From contig JAJYLW010000013.1 in assembly GCA_021787475.1 (NCBI GenBank), positions 1 through 64,000 on the forward strand: a DNA stretch of 64,000 nucleotides. Reading direction: 5' to 3'. Below the pieces are notes generated by a model that saw only the letters and a list, made by a program, of their open reading frames with translations, was not told the DNA's origin and searched no databases. The translations under genes and the position numbers were made by a program. This DNA comes from Actinomycetes bacterium. GTDB lineage: Bacteria; Actinomycetota; Thermoleophilia; BMS3ABIN01. Positions 47,693-57,611 of this stretch are shown in pieces. How positions within the stretch are numbered: position 1 is the first letter of the stretch; each line of letters begins with the position of its first letter.

Positions 47693-49265
47693 CGGCGACA
47701 AGGTCCCGAACACGCCGGCAGCCCGGCTTTGGTCTGCGGCACGCCGGTATCCCCATTTTATTGCATCGGCGTTTCTGGGCCTGGCGTTCCTGACGCTTTA
47801 TACTTACACCCTTGCACCCGGGCTTCTTGGTCATGACTGCGGCGACTGGCAGGCGGCGGGAGCGACGCTCGGCATCAGCCATTCTCCCGGCTCGCCGGCT
47901 TATACAATCATAACCTGGCTGGTTTCGCTGGTGCCGGTTGGCAATCTGCCGGCGCGGGTCAGTTTTGTCTCGGCGCTGGTGGGCGCGGCAGGCGTTATCG
48001 CCGTTTATGTTTTCATGCTGATGCTGCTGGGGCGCTGGCTACCGGCGCTGGTTTCCGCCCTGACGCTGGGCTTTGGCGGCCAATGGTGGGCCCAGTCTTC
48101 CGTCGCGGATCCCTATAACGCGATCCCGGCAATGATCGCCGTTTTTCTGATTCTGCTCCTGCTCTGGCAAAGGAAAGGGGACATCAGATTAGTCTGGGGC
48201 GGGGCATTTCTGGCCGCGTTTGGTTTTGCCTACCATCCGACGATACTTTATTTCATCCCGGTGCTGCTGGCGGGAGTGCTTGTCCTCGGGCCGTGGCGAA
48301 AGCTGCTGAAGCCAAAGGCGCTGCTGGTGACGCTGCTTCTCATCATCCTGGGTGTAAGCTTTTACGCCTACCTGCCCATCCGCAGCGCCACCAATCCCGC
48401 GGTTCTTTATGAGAAAATTGACTCGCTGGGCAGGCTGTACCGGTTCGTGACAGTGAGCGGGGCGCGCAGCACCGGCTCCTTTGCCGTCACTGTGCCCGGC
48501 CAGGAGCTGCTCCGCGAGCGCCTCTCCGAGGTCGTCAGGCAGGGCTATTATCCCTCGTTTGCTTTTCTGGTGCTGGCGCCGGCGATCACGTTGCTCTATC
48601 CGGTAGTGCTCAGGAAGCTGAAGCAGCTGCGCCGCTATCTGATCTGGCTGGCGGCGGGAGCTTTTTTCCACATGGCGGTTGTTTTTGCAATCAGCGGCGT
48701 CTATTTGCAGTACTATCTTCCGTTGCTGCTTTATTTTTCAATCTGGACCGGCTTTTCCTTATACCTGGTGATGACAACCGCCGGCGCCTACCTGGAAAAG
48801 GGCCGCTTCCGCCAGGTGCCCGGGATCATCACTGCGGTCATCTACATGGGCGTGCTGGCGCTCGGTCTTCCACATATATGGCCTTTCGTCAACCATCATG
48901 ATGACCATGGCATGCGTACATTTGGCAACTGGGCATTTTCACAGGCAAAGCCGGGCGCCGTCATCCTGGCGAACTGGGATTCGGAGCCGGGGCTGCTTTA
49001 CATGCAGAAGGTCGAAGGCCAACGGCCGGATTTAAAAATCTATGCGGTCCCTCCCGACACATGGCGCAACAACCTGAATGACGTGCGCAAGAAATACCCC
49101 AAGGCTCAGGTTCTGCTGGCCCGCTCGCTGCCATTTGACAACCGGGCCGAAACCCGCGCGATTGGCTCCTGGTACTTCATCAGCATCAAAGGCAGGACCT
49201 ACCAGGACCAGGACCACGACCTGCCCTGGCCGGCGGCTGTGCAACTGTTTGAGGTAACTTCTTAG
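47658..49265 (+). CDS. DUF2723-family membrane protein
   Basis: LAPGLLGHDCGDWQAAGATLGISHSPGSPAYTIITWLVSLVPVGNLPARVSFVSAL. Confidence 0.85.
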   Translation: MPAVTGLAQTTDGDKVPNTPAARLWSAARRYPHFIASAFLGLAFLTLYTYTLAPGLLGHDCGDWQAAGATLGISHSPGSPAYTIITWLVSLVPVGNLPARVSFVSALVGAAGVIAVYVFMLMLLGRWLPALVSALTLGFGGQWWAQSSVADPYNAIPAMIAVFLILLLLWQRKGDIRLVWGGAFLAAFGFAYHPTILYFIPVLLAGVLVLGPWRKLLKPKALLVTLLLIILGVSFYAYLPIRSATNPAVLYEKIDSLGRLYRFVTVSGARSTGSFAVTVPGQELLRERLSEVVRQGYYPSFAFLVLAPAITLLYPVVLRKLKQLRRYLIWLAAGAFFHMAVVFAISGVYLQYYLPLLLYFSIWTGFSLYLVMTTAGAYLEKGRFRQVPGIITAVIYMGVLALGLPHIWPFVNHHDDHGMRTFGNWAFSQAKPGAVILANWDSEPGLLYMQKVEGQRPDLKIYAVPPDTWRNNLNDVRKKYPKAQVLLARSLPFDNRAETRAIGSWYFISIKGRTYQDQDHDLPWPAAVQLFEVTS

Positions 49266-49280
49266 AGGATTTTCCCGCCT

Positions 49281-49337
49281 GAGTCCTTGCCTGTCATTCC
49301 CTCGGCCTCGCCATGAATTACCTTCCGGGATAGACTC
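49281..49337. repeat. REP-like family 2 diverged copy
   Basis: gagtccttgcctgtcattccctcggcctcgccatgaattaccttccgggatagactc. Confidence 0.5.
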
Positions 49338-49395
49338 TTCTTTGAGTTTTGCGTCAAACCCCGAGCGGGTATAAACGTAGAAACCAAGGAGGGAC

Positions 49396-50556
49396 ATGAT
49401 CGGACTAAAGCTAGGAAAATGGGCCGGCAGGACGGTTCCGGCCGGAAAGGCAGCGCTGTTTATTGTTCTGGCGTTTTTTTTAGCCGTCCTGGCCGGGGGT
49501 TGCGGTTCGGGCCAGCAGGGCGCCGTTACCATCACGACGGCAGCCCCTTCCCCATCCCAGAAAACGGCTCCCCAAGGCGGACTCACCGGCGCTGTGGTAC
49601 AAGTCGTACAGAAAGTAAAGCCGGCCGTTGTCCAGATAACCAACGAGCAGCAGGCGTCGGGCCAGTTCAATCAGCCTTTTACCGTTCCTGCCGGGGTCGG
49701 CTCCGGAGTCATTATTGATTCAGCCGGCCATATCATCACCAACAACCATGTTATCGAAGGCGCGCAGAAACTGCTGGTGACTCTGCCGGACGGGCGCTCT
49801 TTTGACGGCAAGATCGTCGGCGGAGACTCGCGCACCGACGTTGCCGTTGTCCAGATAAAAGGCAACAACTTGCCGGTTGCGATGCTGGGCGACGCTACTA
49901 AGCTTCAGGTGGGGGAGTGGGTAGTCGCGATCGGCAACGCTCTGGCGCTGCCTGGCGGACCGACTGTGACGGCCGGCGTCATCAGCGCCCTGGGCCGGAC
50001 CATCCAGGAGCCCGCCGCCACCAGCAGCAGTTCCACTCAGGGTCCCTTCCTGTTTAGCGCCATCCAGACGGATGCGGCAATAAATCCGGGCAACTCCGGC
50101 GGGCCGCTAGCAAATTTAAGCGGTCAGGTCGTCGGCCTGAATACGCTGGTCGCCGGCGATTCCCAGACCGGCGGGCAGGCTGAAGGCATCGGCTTCGCCA
50201 TCTCCATCAATACCGCCGGCCAGATCGCCCAGGAGCTGATCAACACGGGCAAGGTCGTGCACCCGTACATCGGCATTACCTACGAGCCGCTTGACCCGCT
50301 GACAGCATCACAGCTGGGAATTTCTGCCAACGAGGGCGCGCTGGTGGTGGAAGTGGCCTCGGGCTCGCCCGCGGCTGCCGCCGGCGGACTGAAACCCCGT
50401 GACGTCATCACCGCGGTCAACGGCAAAATGCTTGTCAGCGACTCTGACCTGGCTGAAGTTCTGAATTCACATAAGCCCGGAGACACGCTCAGCATGAATG
50501 TGCAGCGTGACGGCAAGAAAATCACGGCAAAGATAACACTGGCCAATGCGCCCTGA
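49396..50556 (+). CDS. htrA: HtrA-like S1C serine protease with PDZ, predicted lipoprotein
   Basis: GHIITNNHVIEG (H), DVAVVQIKG (D), INPGNSGGPLANL (S), C-terminal PDZ; lipobox LAVLAGGC. Confidence 0.93.
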   Translation: MIGLKLGKWAGRTVPAGKAALFIVLAFFLAVLAGGCGSGQQGAVTITTAAPSPSQKTAPQGGLTGAVVQVVQKVKPAVVQITNEQQASGQFNQPFTVPAGVGSGVIIDSAGHIITNNHVIEGAQKLLVTLPDGRSFDGKIVGGDSRTDVAVVQIKGNNLPVAMLGDATKLQVGEWVVAIGNALALPGGPTVTAGVISALGRTIQEPAATSSSSTQGPFLFSAIQTDAAINPGNSGGPLANLSGQVVGLNTLVAGDSQTGGQAEGIGFAISINTAGQIAQELINTGKVVHPYIGITYEPLDPLTASQLGISANEGALVVEVASGSPAAAAGGLKPRDVITAVNGKMLVSDSDLAEVLNSHKPGDTLSMNVQRDGKKITAKITLANAP

Positions 50557-50789
50557 AAGCGGGCTGTCCAAAAAAGGGGCTTCCGGGTTGGCGGCTGGTT
50601 TCAGCAACCCGGTATGAAAGTGCTAAAATCCTAAAACCGGGTCTAAAACCGGACTTTGGATATTGGACACTGGATGAAACCTCCTTACTGGATGAAGCCT
50701 TCTTATTTGTTGTCCAATCCGGGGTTTAATATCTGTTTTTAAGACATACTTCGAGTCGGGGGCCGCTCCGGCCAAGAAGGACTTGGGCC

Positions 50790-51617
50790 ATGTTTGAGAT
50801 CGGAACCACATTAAGAGACGCCAGGGTGCGGCGCAACATCTCGTTGCAACAGGCCGGAGACGACACAAAAATCAGGGTCAAATACATCCAGGCAATGGAG
50901 AATGAAGACTTTGACGTTCTTCCGGGGGGCACTTATGTCAAAGGATTCCTGCGAACCTATGCCGACTATCTGGGTGTTGATTTTCAGGTGGTCCTGGATG
51001 AGTACAACGAGCGCTTCGGCGCCAGCGACATTCATGAGCATACGATCCAGCCTCCCCGGACCGCCAAGCCAAAAGCGCCGCGCAAACACCAGAATTTTCT
51101 GTTCGTGGCTATCCTGGCGGTTGCAATTATAGCCGCGCTGGCCTACCTGGGATGGGGAAACTCCTCCAGCCACAATCTGCCGCCGGTGCCGGCAGCCACC
51201 GGAGCAACGACGACCGCGGCAGTTCCGGCAGCGCCGGCTGCCGCGGCCACCCAGACCCAGGCCCAGACCGGGGCGGCCCCGGGGCCGGCAACCGTGACTG
51301 ATGCGGACGCATTCCAAAGCATCACATTCAAGTCAAGCTCGCAAAGAAACTGGGTTGGGATTTACAAGGACAGCAACTTAAGCAGCGTGATCTGGGGCGA
51401 CACGCTCGCCCCCGGGGAGAGCAAGACGCTCGACAACTCCAGCTTCGCGTCGCTGACGGCAGTGTGGATGGACGTCGGCAGCACCGACGGGCTGGAGATC
51501 AAGGTCAATGGGCAGGACCAGAAAATAAGCGGTCCGGGTATTTACAAAGTCACGCCAAACGGGATCGCCGGTTCGGGGGAAATTTCAACAAACAGCAGTA
51601 CCGTTGGCCCGGGATAA
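50790..51617 (+). CDS. rodZ: RodZ-like HTH membrane protein with DUF4115-like C-terminus
   Basis: GTTLRDARVRRNISLQQAGDDTKIRVKYIQAMENEDFDVLPGGTYVKGFLRTYADYLGVD; single TM; C-terminal beta domain. Confidence 0.85.
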   Translation: MFEIGTTLRDARVRRNISLQQAGDDTKIRVKYIQAMENEDFDVLPGGTYVKGFLRTYADYLGVDFQVVLDEYNERFGASDIHEHTIQPPRTAKPKAPRKHQNFLFVAILAVAIIAALAYLGWGNSSSHNLPPVPAATGATTTAAVPAAPAAAATQTQAQTGAAPGPATVTDADAFQSITFKSSSQRNWVGIYKDSNLSSVIWGDTLAPGESKTLDNSSFASLTAVWMDVGSTDGLEIKVNGQDQKISGPGIYKVTPNGIAGSGEISTNSSTVGPG

Positions 51618-51624
51618 GCTCCTT

Positions 51625-52236
51625 ATGAGCGAGTCAAGGCCTGTAGCTCCGCCAAATCACACAATTTCCAGGGAGCGCTGGCGGCTGCCGGTAAATCTTG
51701 CGAATATTCTCACCGGCTTGCGCATCCTCCTGATTCCGGTTTTTCTGGTTTTCCTGCTCCAATTTGAAATTGTTCCCTACAGCGTTGACATCGCCGTCGC
51801 CATTTTCATCGTGGCGGCAATCACCGACACGCTTGACGGCTATTTTGCCCGCTCCCGCGGCGCCGTTACCGTGCTGGGGCAGATTCTCGATCCGGTGGCG
51901 GACAAGCTTCTCATCTCGGCGGCGCTGATCGCACTCGTGTCCCTTGACCGCATCCCGGCATGGATTGCCATGCTTATCATCGCGCGGGAGTTTTCCGTGT
52001 CCGGGCTGCGGCTGGTCGCGGCCGCCAGCCGGATTGTCATCCCCGCCAGCCCACTTGGAAAAATAAAGACCCTTAGCCAGGTAGTGGCGGTGGCGGCGCT
52101 GCTTTTACCGGGTTTTGGCTTTATCCTTGGCAGGCCGCTCAGCTGGTACCTGATTTACCTGGCGGCGCTCCTGACCGTAATCTCCGGAGCTGATTACTTC
52201 GCCCGAGCCAGGGTTCTCCTCAAGTCGCCACAATGA
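51625..52236 (+). CDS. pgsA: CDP-diacylglycerol-glycerol-3-phosphate 3-phosphatidyltransferase
   Basis: NLANILTGLRILLIPVFLVFL; DTLDGYFARSRGAVTVLGQILDPVADKLL. Confidence 0.93.
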   Translation: MSESRPVAPPNHTISRERWRLPVNLANILTGLRILLIPVFLVFLLQFEIVPYSVDIAVAIFIVAAITDTLDGYFARSRGAVTVLGQILDPVADKLLISAALIALVSLDRIPAWIAMLIIAREFSVSGLRLVAAASRIVIPASPLGKIKTLSQVVAVAALLLPGFGFILGRPLSWYLIYLAALLTVISGADYFARARVLLKSPQ

Positions 52237-53465
52237 AAGCAGCCATCATTACCGCCGGCTCGGAACTCACTGACGGCCGGGTGCTCGACACGAACACAGC
52301 CTTTCTGGCCCGCCGCCTCGATTCACTCGGTGTAAAAGTGGTCCTTACGCTTAGCGTTCCTGACGACCGCGAGCTGATCGTCGCAGCGATAAATTTCGCC
52401 CTGGGGGAAAAGCCCGGGCTTGTCGTTATCACCGGCGGGCTGGGGCCGACGGAGGATGACCTGACCGCGCCGGCGGTAGCGGCGGCGCTGGACCTGAAGC
52501 TTGAGCTCAGCGGCCAGGCCGAAGAGTATGTGCGGGCCGCCGTGGGCGCTTCCGGAGAGCTGCCGCCGCATCAGGCCAAACAGGCGATGATGCCCCCCGG
52601 CAGCAGTGTTATCAGGCCGGCGGGGACGGCGCCCGGGTTTATCGTCAATGCCGGCGGCGGCAGAGTCGTGGCGCTGCCGGGCGTGCCCTGGGAGCTTCGG
52701 GCGATGTGGGAAGACGCAGTTTCCGACCCCCGGGTTTCCCGGCTTTTAAGCGCTGCCCGGCCTCCGGCCCGGGGCCGGCTTAGCTTCTACGGCGTCGCCG
52801 AGGCGGAGATTGGGGCGGCAGTCGGGAAAATCATGGGGAGGAACGGTGCCGGCCTTGATGTGAGCATCTGTTCGCGGCGGGGCGAGGTTATGCTGGAAGT
52901 CACTGCCGACAGTAAGGATGAAGGCCGGGTGCAGGAACTGGTCAAAACACTCAAGCAAAACTTCAGTGATTTTGTTTTCTCGGAAGGTGAAGAGATCGAA
53001 AACGTAGTTGCCGCCCGGCTGACCGGCATGGGAGCGACGCTGGCGGTCGGCGAGTCGTGTACGGGCGGGATGCTGGGCGAGGCGATTACGCGCGTGCCCG
53101 GCGCCTCGGCATTTTTTCTGGGCGGGGTGACCGCCTACAGCAATGATGTCAAGAGAAACCTGCTCAAGGTGCGGCAGGAGACGCTGGATAACGTTGGCGC
53201 CGTCTCGGAGCCGGTGGCGCAACAGCTGGCACTGGGCGCCAGGTCTTTAACGGGCTCCGACTACGGCGCCGGCATCACCGGCGTGGCCGGGCCCGGCGGC
53301 GGCACCGCGGAAAAACCGGTCGGCCTTGTCTTCATCTGCGTTTCTTCCGACGCCGGCGATGTTGTAAGGCGCTTTGATTTCCCTGGCGGCCGCGGCCAGG
53401 TGCGCCAGTCGGCGGTGACGGCGGCGCTGCACATGCTGCACTGGAAAATAATTGCTGACCCCTAG
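52233..53465 (+). CDS. cinA: CinA family protein (competence/damage-inducible, NMN amidohydrolase)
   Basis: ITAGSELTDGRVLDTN; TGGLGPTEDDLTAPAVA; GESCTGGMLGEAITRVPGAS. Confidence 0.95.
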   Translation: MKAAIITAGSELTDGRVLDTNTAFLARRLDSLGVKVVLTLSVPDDRELIVAAINFALGEKPGLVVITGGLGPTEDDLTAPAVAAALDLKLELSGQAEEYVRAAVGASGELPPHQAKQAMMPPGSSVIRPAGTAPGFIVNAGGGRVVALPGVPWELRAMWEDAVSDPRVSRLLSAARPPARGRLSFYGVAEAEIGAAVGKIMGRNGAGLDVSICSRRGEVMLEVTADSKDEGRVQELVKTLKQNFSDFVFSEGEEIENVVAARLTGMGATLAVGESCTGGMLGEAITRVPGASAFFLGGVTAYSNDVKRNLLKVRQETLDNVGAVSEPVAQQLALGARSLTGSDYGAGITGVAGPGGGTAEKPVGLVFICVSSDAGDVVRRFDFPGGRGQVRQSAVTAALHMLHWKIIADP

Positions 53466-53573
53466 AACTCGGAATGCTGATTTTGGATTCGGGAATGAAG
53501 AAACATATTAGCTTAGCCCTCCTACTCCTATGTTTTGTGGGGTTTATCTCAAATCTGGAACATTCCGAAATCT

Positions 53574-53756
53574 GATTATCCAGCTCGCTCAGGATAACCA
53601 GAGAAATGTAAAATTGCGAGGGGTTTGACGAGGTCTGGCCATAGGTAGGCCGATGCGGAGCAAGGATGACGGCAGCGCTCACCTGTGGATTTCTTCCGGT
53701 GAGCATGTCTGATGCGAGGCAGGCCCCAAGCAGTTTCCTGAATAAACTGTATGATC
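53574..53756 (+). repeat. Interspersed element family 1, diverged full copy
   Basis: gattatccagctcgctcaggataaccagagaaatg...cctgaataaactgtatgatc. Confidence 0.75.
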
Positions 53757-53788
53757 AGTTCCCAGAATCAAAACATTCCGCAATCCGC

Positions 53789-54412
53789 ATGATGAGGAGT
53801 TCGCGCCGCCAGGGGCGGGGGGAGCGCTACCGCGAGGGCAGGCGGCGGCCGGAGGGCCCTTCACTCCGGCTATTCATTGCCGCTGAAATCCCGCCGCCGG
53901 CGACCCGCAAGCTGGCCGGATGGCAAACGGAGTTCCTGGCATCGGACCGGTCTCTCCGGCTTGTGCCGGAGGCGCAGCTTCATATCACGCTCATCTTCCT
54001 GGGGCAGATGGGTGAAGAGGAGCTGCAGGGCGCTGCCGGGCAACTGGCGGAGTTGCGGCAGCAGGATCCGCTGACCTCGTTTGAGGTCACCGCTGGCGGC
54101 CTTGTCGGCCTTTCCAAGGGAAGGAACCTCAGAGTAATTGCCGCCTCGCTGGAAGAACCCGCCGGGCGGCTAAAAGCCATCCACGACGAGCTGGCGGCCG
54201 GACTGGTCCAAAAAAAAATCTACAAGCGCGAAAAACGCCGGTTCTTCCCGCATGTCACGATTGCCCGGGCGCGGGGCAGGGTGGCGCTTAATCCGGCGGA
54301 AATCCGGCCGGATCCGGTTAAATTTACAGCTGTCCGAATCACGCTGTATAATAGCATTCTCAAACCAAGCGGGGCCATTCACCAGGCCCTGGAAACGGTC
54401 CAACTGAACTGA
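53789..54412 (+). CDS. thpR: RNA 2',3'-cyclic phosphodiesterase
   Basis: Two HxT motifs: LHITLIFLGQM and FPHVTIARARG; LRLFIAAEIP. Confidence 0.9.
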   Translation: MMRSSRRQGRGERYREGRRRPEGPSLRLFIAAEIPPPATRKLAGWQTEFLASDRSLRLVPEAQLHITLIFLGQMGEEELQGAAGQLAELRQQDPLTSFEVTAGGLVGLSKGRNLRVIAASLEEPAGRLKAIHDELAAGLVQKKIYKREKRRFFPHVTIARARGRVALNPAEIRPDPVKFTAVRITLYNSILKPSGAIHQALETVQLN

Positions 54413-55462
54413 TTGGAGGCTGCGGTGGAAAAGGAAAAAGCGCTGGAAGTTGCATTGGGCCAAATCGAGCGGCAGTTTGGCAAAGGGTCAATCATGCGCA
54501 TGGGCGATGACTGCGCCGGGATCCAGGTGGGAGTCATCCCCACGGGAGCCCTGGCTCTGGACATCGCGCTTGGCATTGGCGGCCTGCCCCATGGGCGCGT
54601 CATTGAGATTTTCGGACCGGAAGCATCCGGCAAGACCACGCTCGTTTACCATGTCATCGCCGAGGCGCAAAAACGGGGTGGCATTGCCGCCTTCATCGAC
54701 GCCGAACACGCCATGGATCCCGTTTACGCCCGCCGGATTGGCGTCAATGTCGACGACCTGCTCGTGTCCCAGCCTGACTATGGCGAGCAGGCTCTTGAGA
54801 TAGCCGAGATGCTGATCCGGAGCGGCGCCATTGACGTAGTCGCCGTTGACTCCGTGGCTGCCCTCACCCCTAAAGCTGAGATTGAGGGTGAGATGGGTGA
54901 CTCTCATGTGGGACTCCAAGCACGGTTGATGTCGCAGGCGCTCCGCAAGCTGGCCGGGACGCTCAACAAGACCGGTACGGTAGCCATCTTTACCAATCAG
55001 CTGCGGGAGAAAATCGGCGTCATGTTCGGTAATCCCGAGGTCACTCCCGGCGGCAAGGCGCTCAAGTTTTACGCCTCTGTCCGCCTTGATCTGAGGCGGA
55101 TCGAGACGCTTAAAGAGGGAACGCAGGCAGTCGGCAACCGCGTCCGCGCCAAGGTCGTAAAAAACAAGATGGCGCCGCCCTTCCGGCAGGCTGAATTTGA
55201 TGTCATGTACGGCGAAGGCATCTCCCGGGAAGGCAACATTCTTGACATGGGGGTTGCCCAGGGAATTATCGACAAGAGCGGGGCTTTCTTCTCTTACGGC
55301 GGCGAGCGCCTCGGTCAGGGCCGCAATAACGCCAAGGCGTTCCTGAAAGAAAACAAGGACATGGCCCAGGCCATCCTGAATGAAACGCTGGTGGCCGCTG
55401 GCGTGCAGATTTCTGAGGACGGCGGCAAACATGCCGAGACGGCAGATGCCGTAGCCAAATAG
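54413..55462 (+). CDS. recA: RecA recombinase
   Basis: [48 protein letters not shown]. Confidence 0.99.
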   Translation: MEAAVEKEKALEVALGQIERQFGKGSIMRMGDDCAGIQVGVIPTGALALDIALGIGGLPHGRVIEIFGPEASGKTTLVYHVIAEAQKRGGIAAFIDAEHAMDPVYARRIGVNVDDLLVSQPDYGEQALEIAEMLIRSGAIDVVAVDSVAALTPKAEIEGEMGDSHVGLQARLMSQALRKLAGTLNKTGTVAIFTNQLREKIGVMFGNPEVTPGGKALKFYASVRLDLRRIETLKEGTQAVGNRVRAKVVKNKMAPPFRQAEFDVMYGEGISREGNILDMGVAQGIIDKSGAFFSYGGERLGQGRNNAKAFLKENKDMAQAILNETLVAAGVQISEDGGKHAETADAVAK

Positions 55463-55478
55463 CCTTTCAAACCGATAT

Positions 55479-55517
55479 CCGGCCGGCTGGCAATTGCCAG
55501 CCGGCCGGGACTTTTTT
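55479..55517 (+). terminator. Intrinsic terminator after recA
   Basis: CCGGCCGGCTGGC-aatt-GCCAGCCGGCCGG stem then TTTTTT. Confidence 0.9.
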
Positions 55518-55552
55518 CTCCACCATTCACCATCCATCATCCGGTCTTTTCA

Positions 55553-55581
55553 TTGACAGGCCTGTCAAGGACCGATAGAAT
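55553..55581 (+). promoter_or_regulatory. Sigma70-like promoter with a palindrome over the -35
   Basis: TTGACA-17 nt-TAGAAT; TTGACAGGCCTGTCAA is a perfect 16-bp palindrome. Confidence 0.7.
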
Positions 55582-55587
55582 GAAAGC

Positions 55588-55870
55588 GTTGGAAATCTGC
55601 TTTGCATACAAAACAAGCTATCAACGATAGATTTTCTTGCTCTTCTTTGTATTTCAGGTAAATAGCAACACCAGAAAGCCAAAACGGGCTTAGTGAAAAC
55701 AGGCAGTCGGGTCGTTCACTTCACTAATATAAACCCGGTCGCCGGGCCGCTGCTTAAGCGGTTTGACGGCGCCGGCGCCGCTTACAAAGAAGGCTTGAAC
55801 CGGGCCTGAGGACCCGGAAGATACTTGTTTCCTTGACTATGCCGAGCAGGTGCTCGGCTTTTTGGGTTTT
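55588..55870 (+). ncRNA. Candidate structured leader or small RNA upstream of rny, ending in a terminator-like hairpin
   Basis: TTAGTGAA/TTCACTAA stem, CCGCT/AGCGG, CCGGG/CCCGG hairpins, then GCCGAGC-aggt-GCTCGGC-TTTTT; no convincing ORF. Confidence 0.4.
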
Positions 55871-55942
55871 TAAGGCCGGAATCGGCGGTTTCGGATGGTG
55901 CGGGCAAACGCCAATTTGGCCTGGTAAAGATTGGAGTCAAAA

Positions 55943-57475
55943 ATGAATGTGGTACTGATTGCGGTTGTGGTGGCGGCCGTCGCCGCTGGGGCCGGCTATT
56001 TCCTGCGCAAAATGCTTTCCGAGGCCAGGATAACCGATCTCGAAAAGAGCGCCAAAACAGCCCGGGACGGGGCCGCCCGGGAACTTGAGACCATGCGCCG
56101 CACGGCGGAAGTGGAAGCGCGCGAAAAGTTGCAGCAGTTTCGGGAACAGGCGGAAAACGAGCTGAAGCAGCGCCGCGCCGAAATTCTTAAAGGCGAGCAG
56201 CGGCTGGAGGACAAGGAAAAGCTTATTTCCGAGCGCGACCGCGATATCCAGCGCCGTGAACAATCATTAAGCGACCGGGAAACCAATAACAAAAAGCTGG
56301 GCGAAGAGCTCGAGCTTGCCATCCAGGAAAACCGCAAACAGCTTGAGCGGGTTTCCGGACTCACCAGCATCCAGGCAAGAGAGATGCTGCTGAAACAAGT
56401 CGAAGAAGAAGCAAGGCATGATATGGCCAAGCTGATCCGCGCGGTTGAGGAAGAGGCGCGCCGCGAATCGGACCGCCGCGCCCGCAATATCCTTTCGCTG
56501 AGCATCCAGCGCACCGCCGCCAATCACGCCGCCGAGACCACGGTTTCGGTAGTGTCGCTCCCGTCTGATGAAATGAAGGGCCGCATCATCGGCCGCGAAG
56601 GCCGCAACATCCGCGCCCTGGAGAATATCAGCGGCATCGACGTTATCATCGATGACACTCCCGAGGCGGTAGTGTTGAGCGGATTCGACGGCGTCAAGCG
56701 GGAGATTGCCAGGCTCACCCTGACAAAACTGCTCGCCGACGGCCGCATCCACCCGGCCCGCATTGAGGACACTTACAAGCAGGCCAAGGCCGAGGTTGAG
56801 AAAACCATCATGGATGCAGGCGAGCAGGCAACGTTAGAGGCAAACGTTCATGGACTGCCGGAGAACCTTATCAAGCTGCTGGGCCGCCTTAAGTACCGCA
56901 CCAGCTATGGGCAGAATGTGCTTGCGCATTCACTCGAAGTCAGCCACTTGGCCGGGATCATGGCCGCCGAACTGGGCGCCAGCCCCAAACTGGTGCGTCG
57001 GGCCGGCCTCCTGCATGACATCGGCAAAGCTGTTGATCACCAAGTTGAGGGCACGCACGCCAGCATCGGCGCTAACCTGGCCAAGAAAAACAAGGAAAGC
57101 CAGGCAATCTGGCATGCTATTGAAGCGCATCATGGCGACGTCGAGCCGCAGACTGTGGAAGCCGTGCTCGTGCAGGCGGGCGACGCCGTCAGCGCCGCCA
57201 GGCCCGGCGCCCGCCGCGACAGCCTGGAAAGCTACATCAAGCGGCTGGAATCGCTGGAGAGCATCGCATTGAGTAAAAAGGGCGTGGAGAAATGCTACGT
57301 GATGCAGGCCGGCCGCGAAATCAGGGCGATGGTAAAGCCTGCCGAGATAGACGATGACGAAGCAGCCCTGTTGTCAAGGGAGATTGCCAGGGAGATCGAG
57401 AAGCAGCTGGATTATCCCGGGCAAATCAAGGTTACCGTTATCCGCGAGAGCCGGGCGACTGAGTTTGCGAAGTGA
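55943..57475 (+). CDS. rny: Ribonuclease Y (start near 55931-55943)
   Basis: N-terminal TM, coiled coil, [58 protein letters not shown]. Confidence 0.96.
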   Translation: MNVVLIAVVVAAVAAGAGYFLRKMLSEARITDLEKSAKTARDGAARELETMRRTAEVEAREKLQQFREQAENELKQRRAEILKGEQRLEDKEKLISERDRDIQRREQSLSDRETNNKKLGEELELAIQENRKQLERVSGLTSIQAREMLLKQVEEEARHDMAKLIRAVEEEARRESDRRARNILSLSIQRTAANHAAETTVSVVSLPSDEMKGRIIGREGRNIRALENISGIDVIIDDTPEAVVLSGFDGVKREIARLTLTKLLADGRIHPARIEDTYKQAKAEVEKTIMDAGEQATLEANVHGLPENLIKLLGRLKYRTSYGQNVLAHSLEVSHLAGIMAAELGASPKLVRRAGLLHDIGKAVDHQVEGTHASIGANLAKKNKESQAIWHAIEAHHGDVEPQTVEAVLVQAGDAVSAARPGARRDSLESYIKRLESLESIALSKKGVEKCYVMQAGREIRAMVKPAEIDDDEAALLSREIAREIEKQLDYPGQIKVTVIRESRATEFAK

Positions 57476-57611
57476 CAAGCGGATGGCAGATTCTGGATTC
57501 TGGGTCCTGAGTGCTGGATACTGAGCAAACCAAAACCCGCAGTTCAACATTTTTGTGAAATCTTAAACGTCAAACGCGCTCTTCAGTTTGAAACCGGGTT
57601 GAGCGAAGAGA

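Noticed and set aside
54488-55540. 350-aa minus-strand ORF
   Set aside because: Antisense to recA; no independent coding evidence.
55700-55870. Match to c-di-AMP, c-di-GMP, cobalamin, Mg or SAM riboswitches, tmRNA, RNase P or 6S RNA
   Set aside because: None of the diagnostic consensus strings I know are present; left as unclassified candidate.
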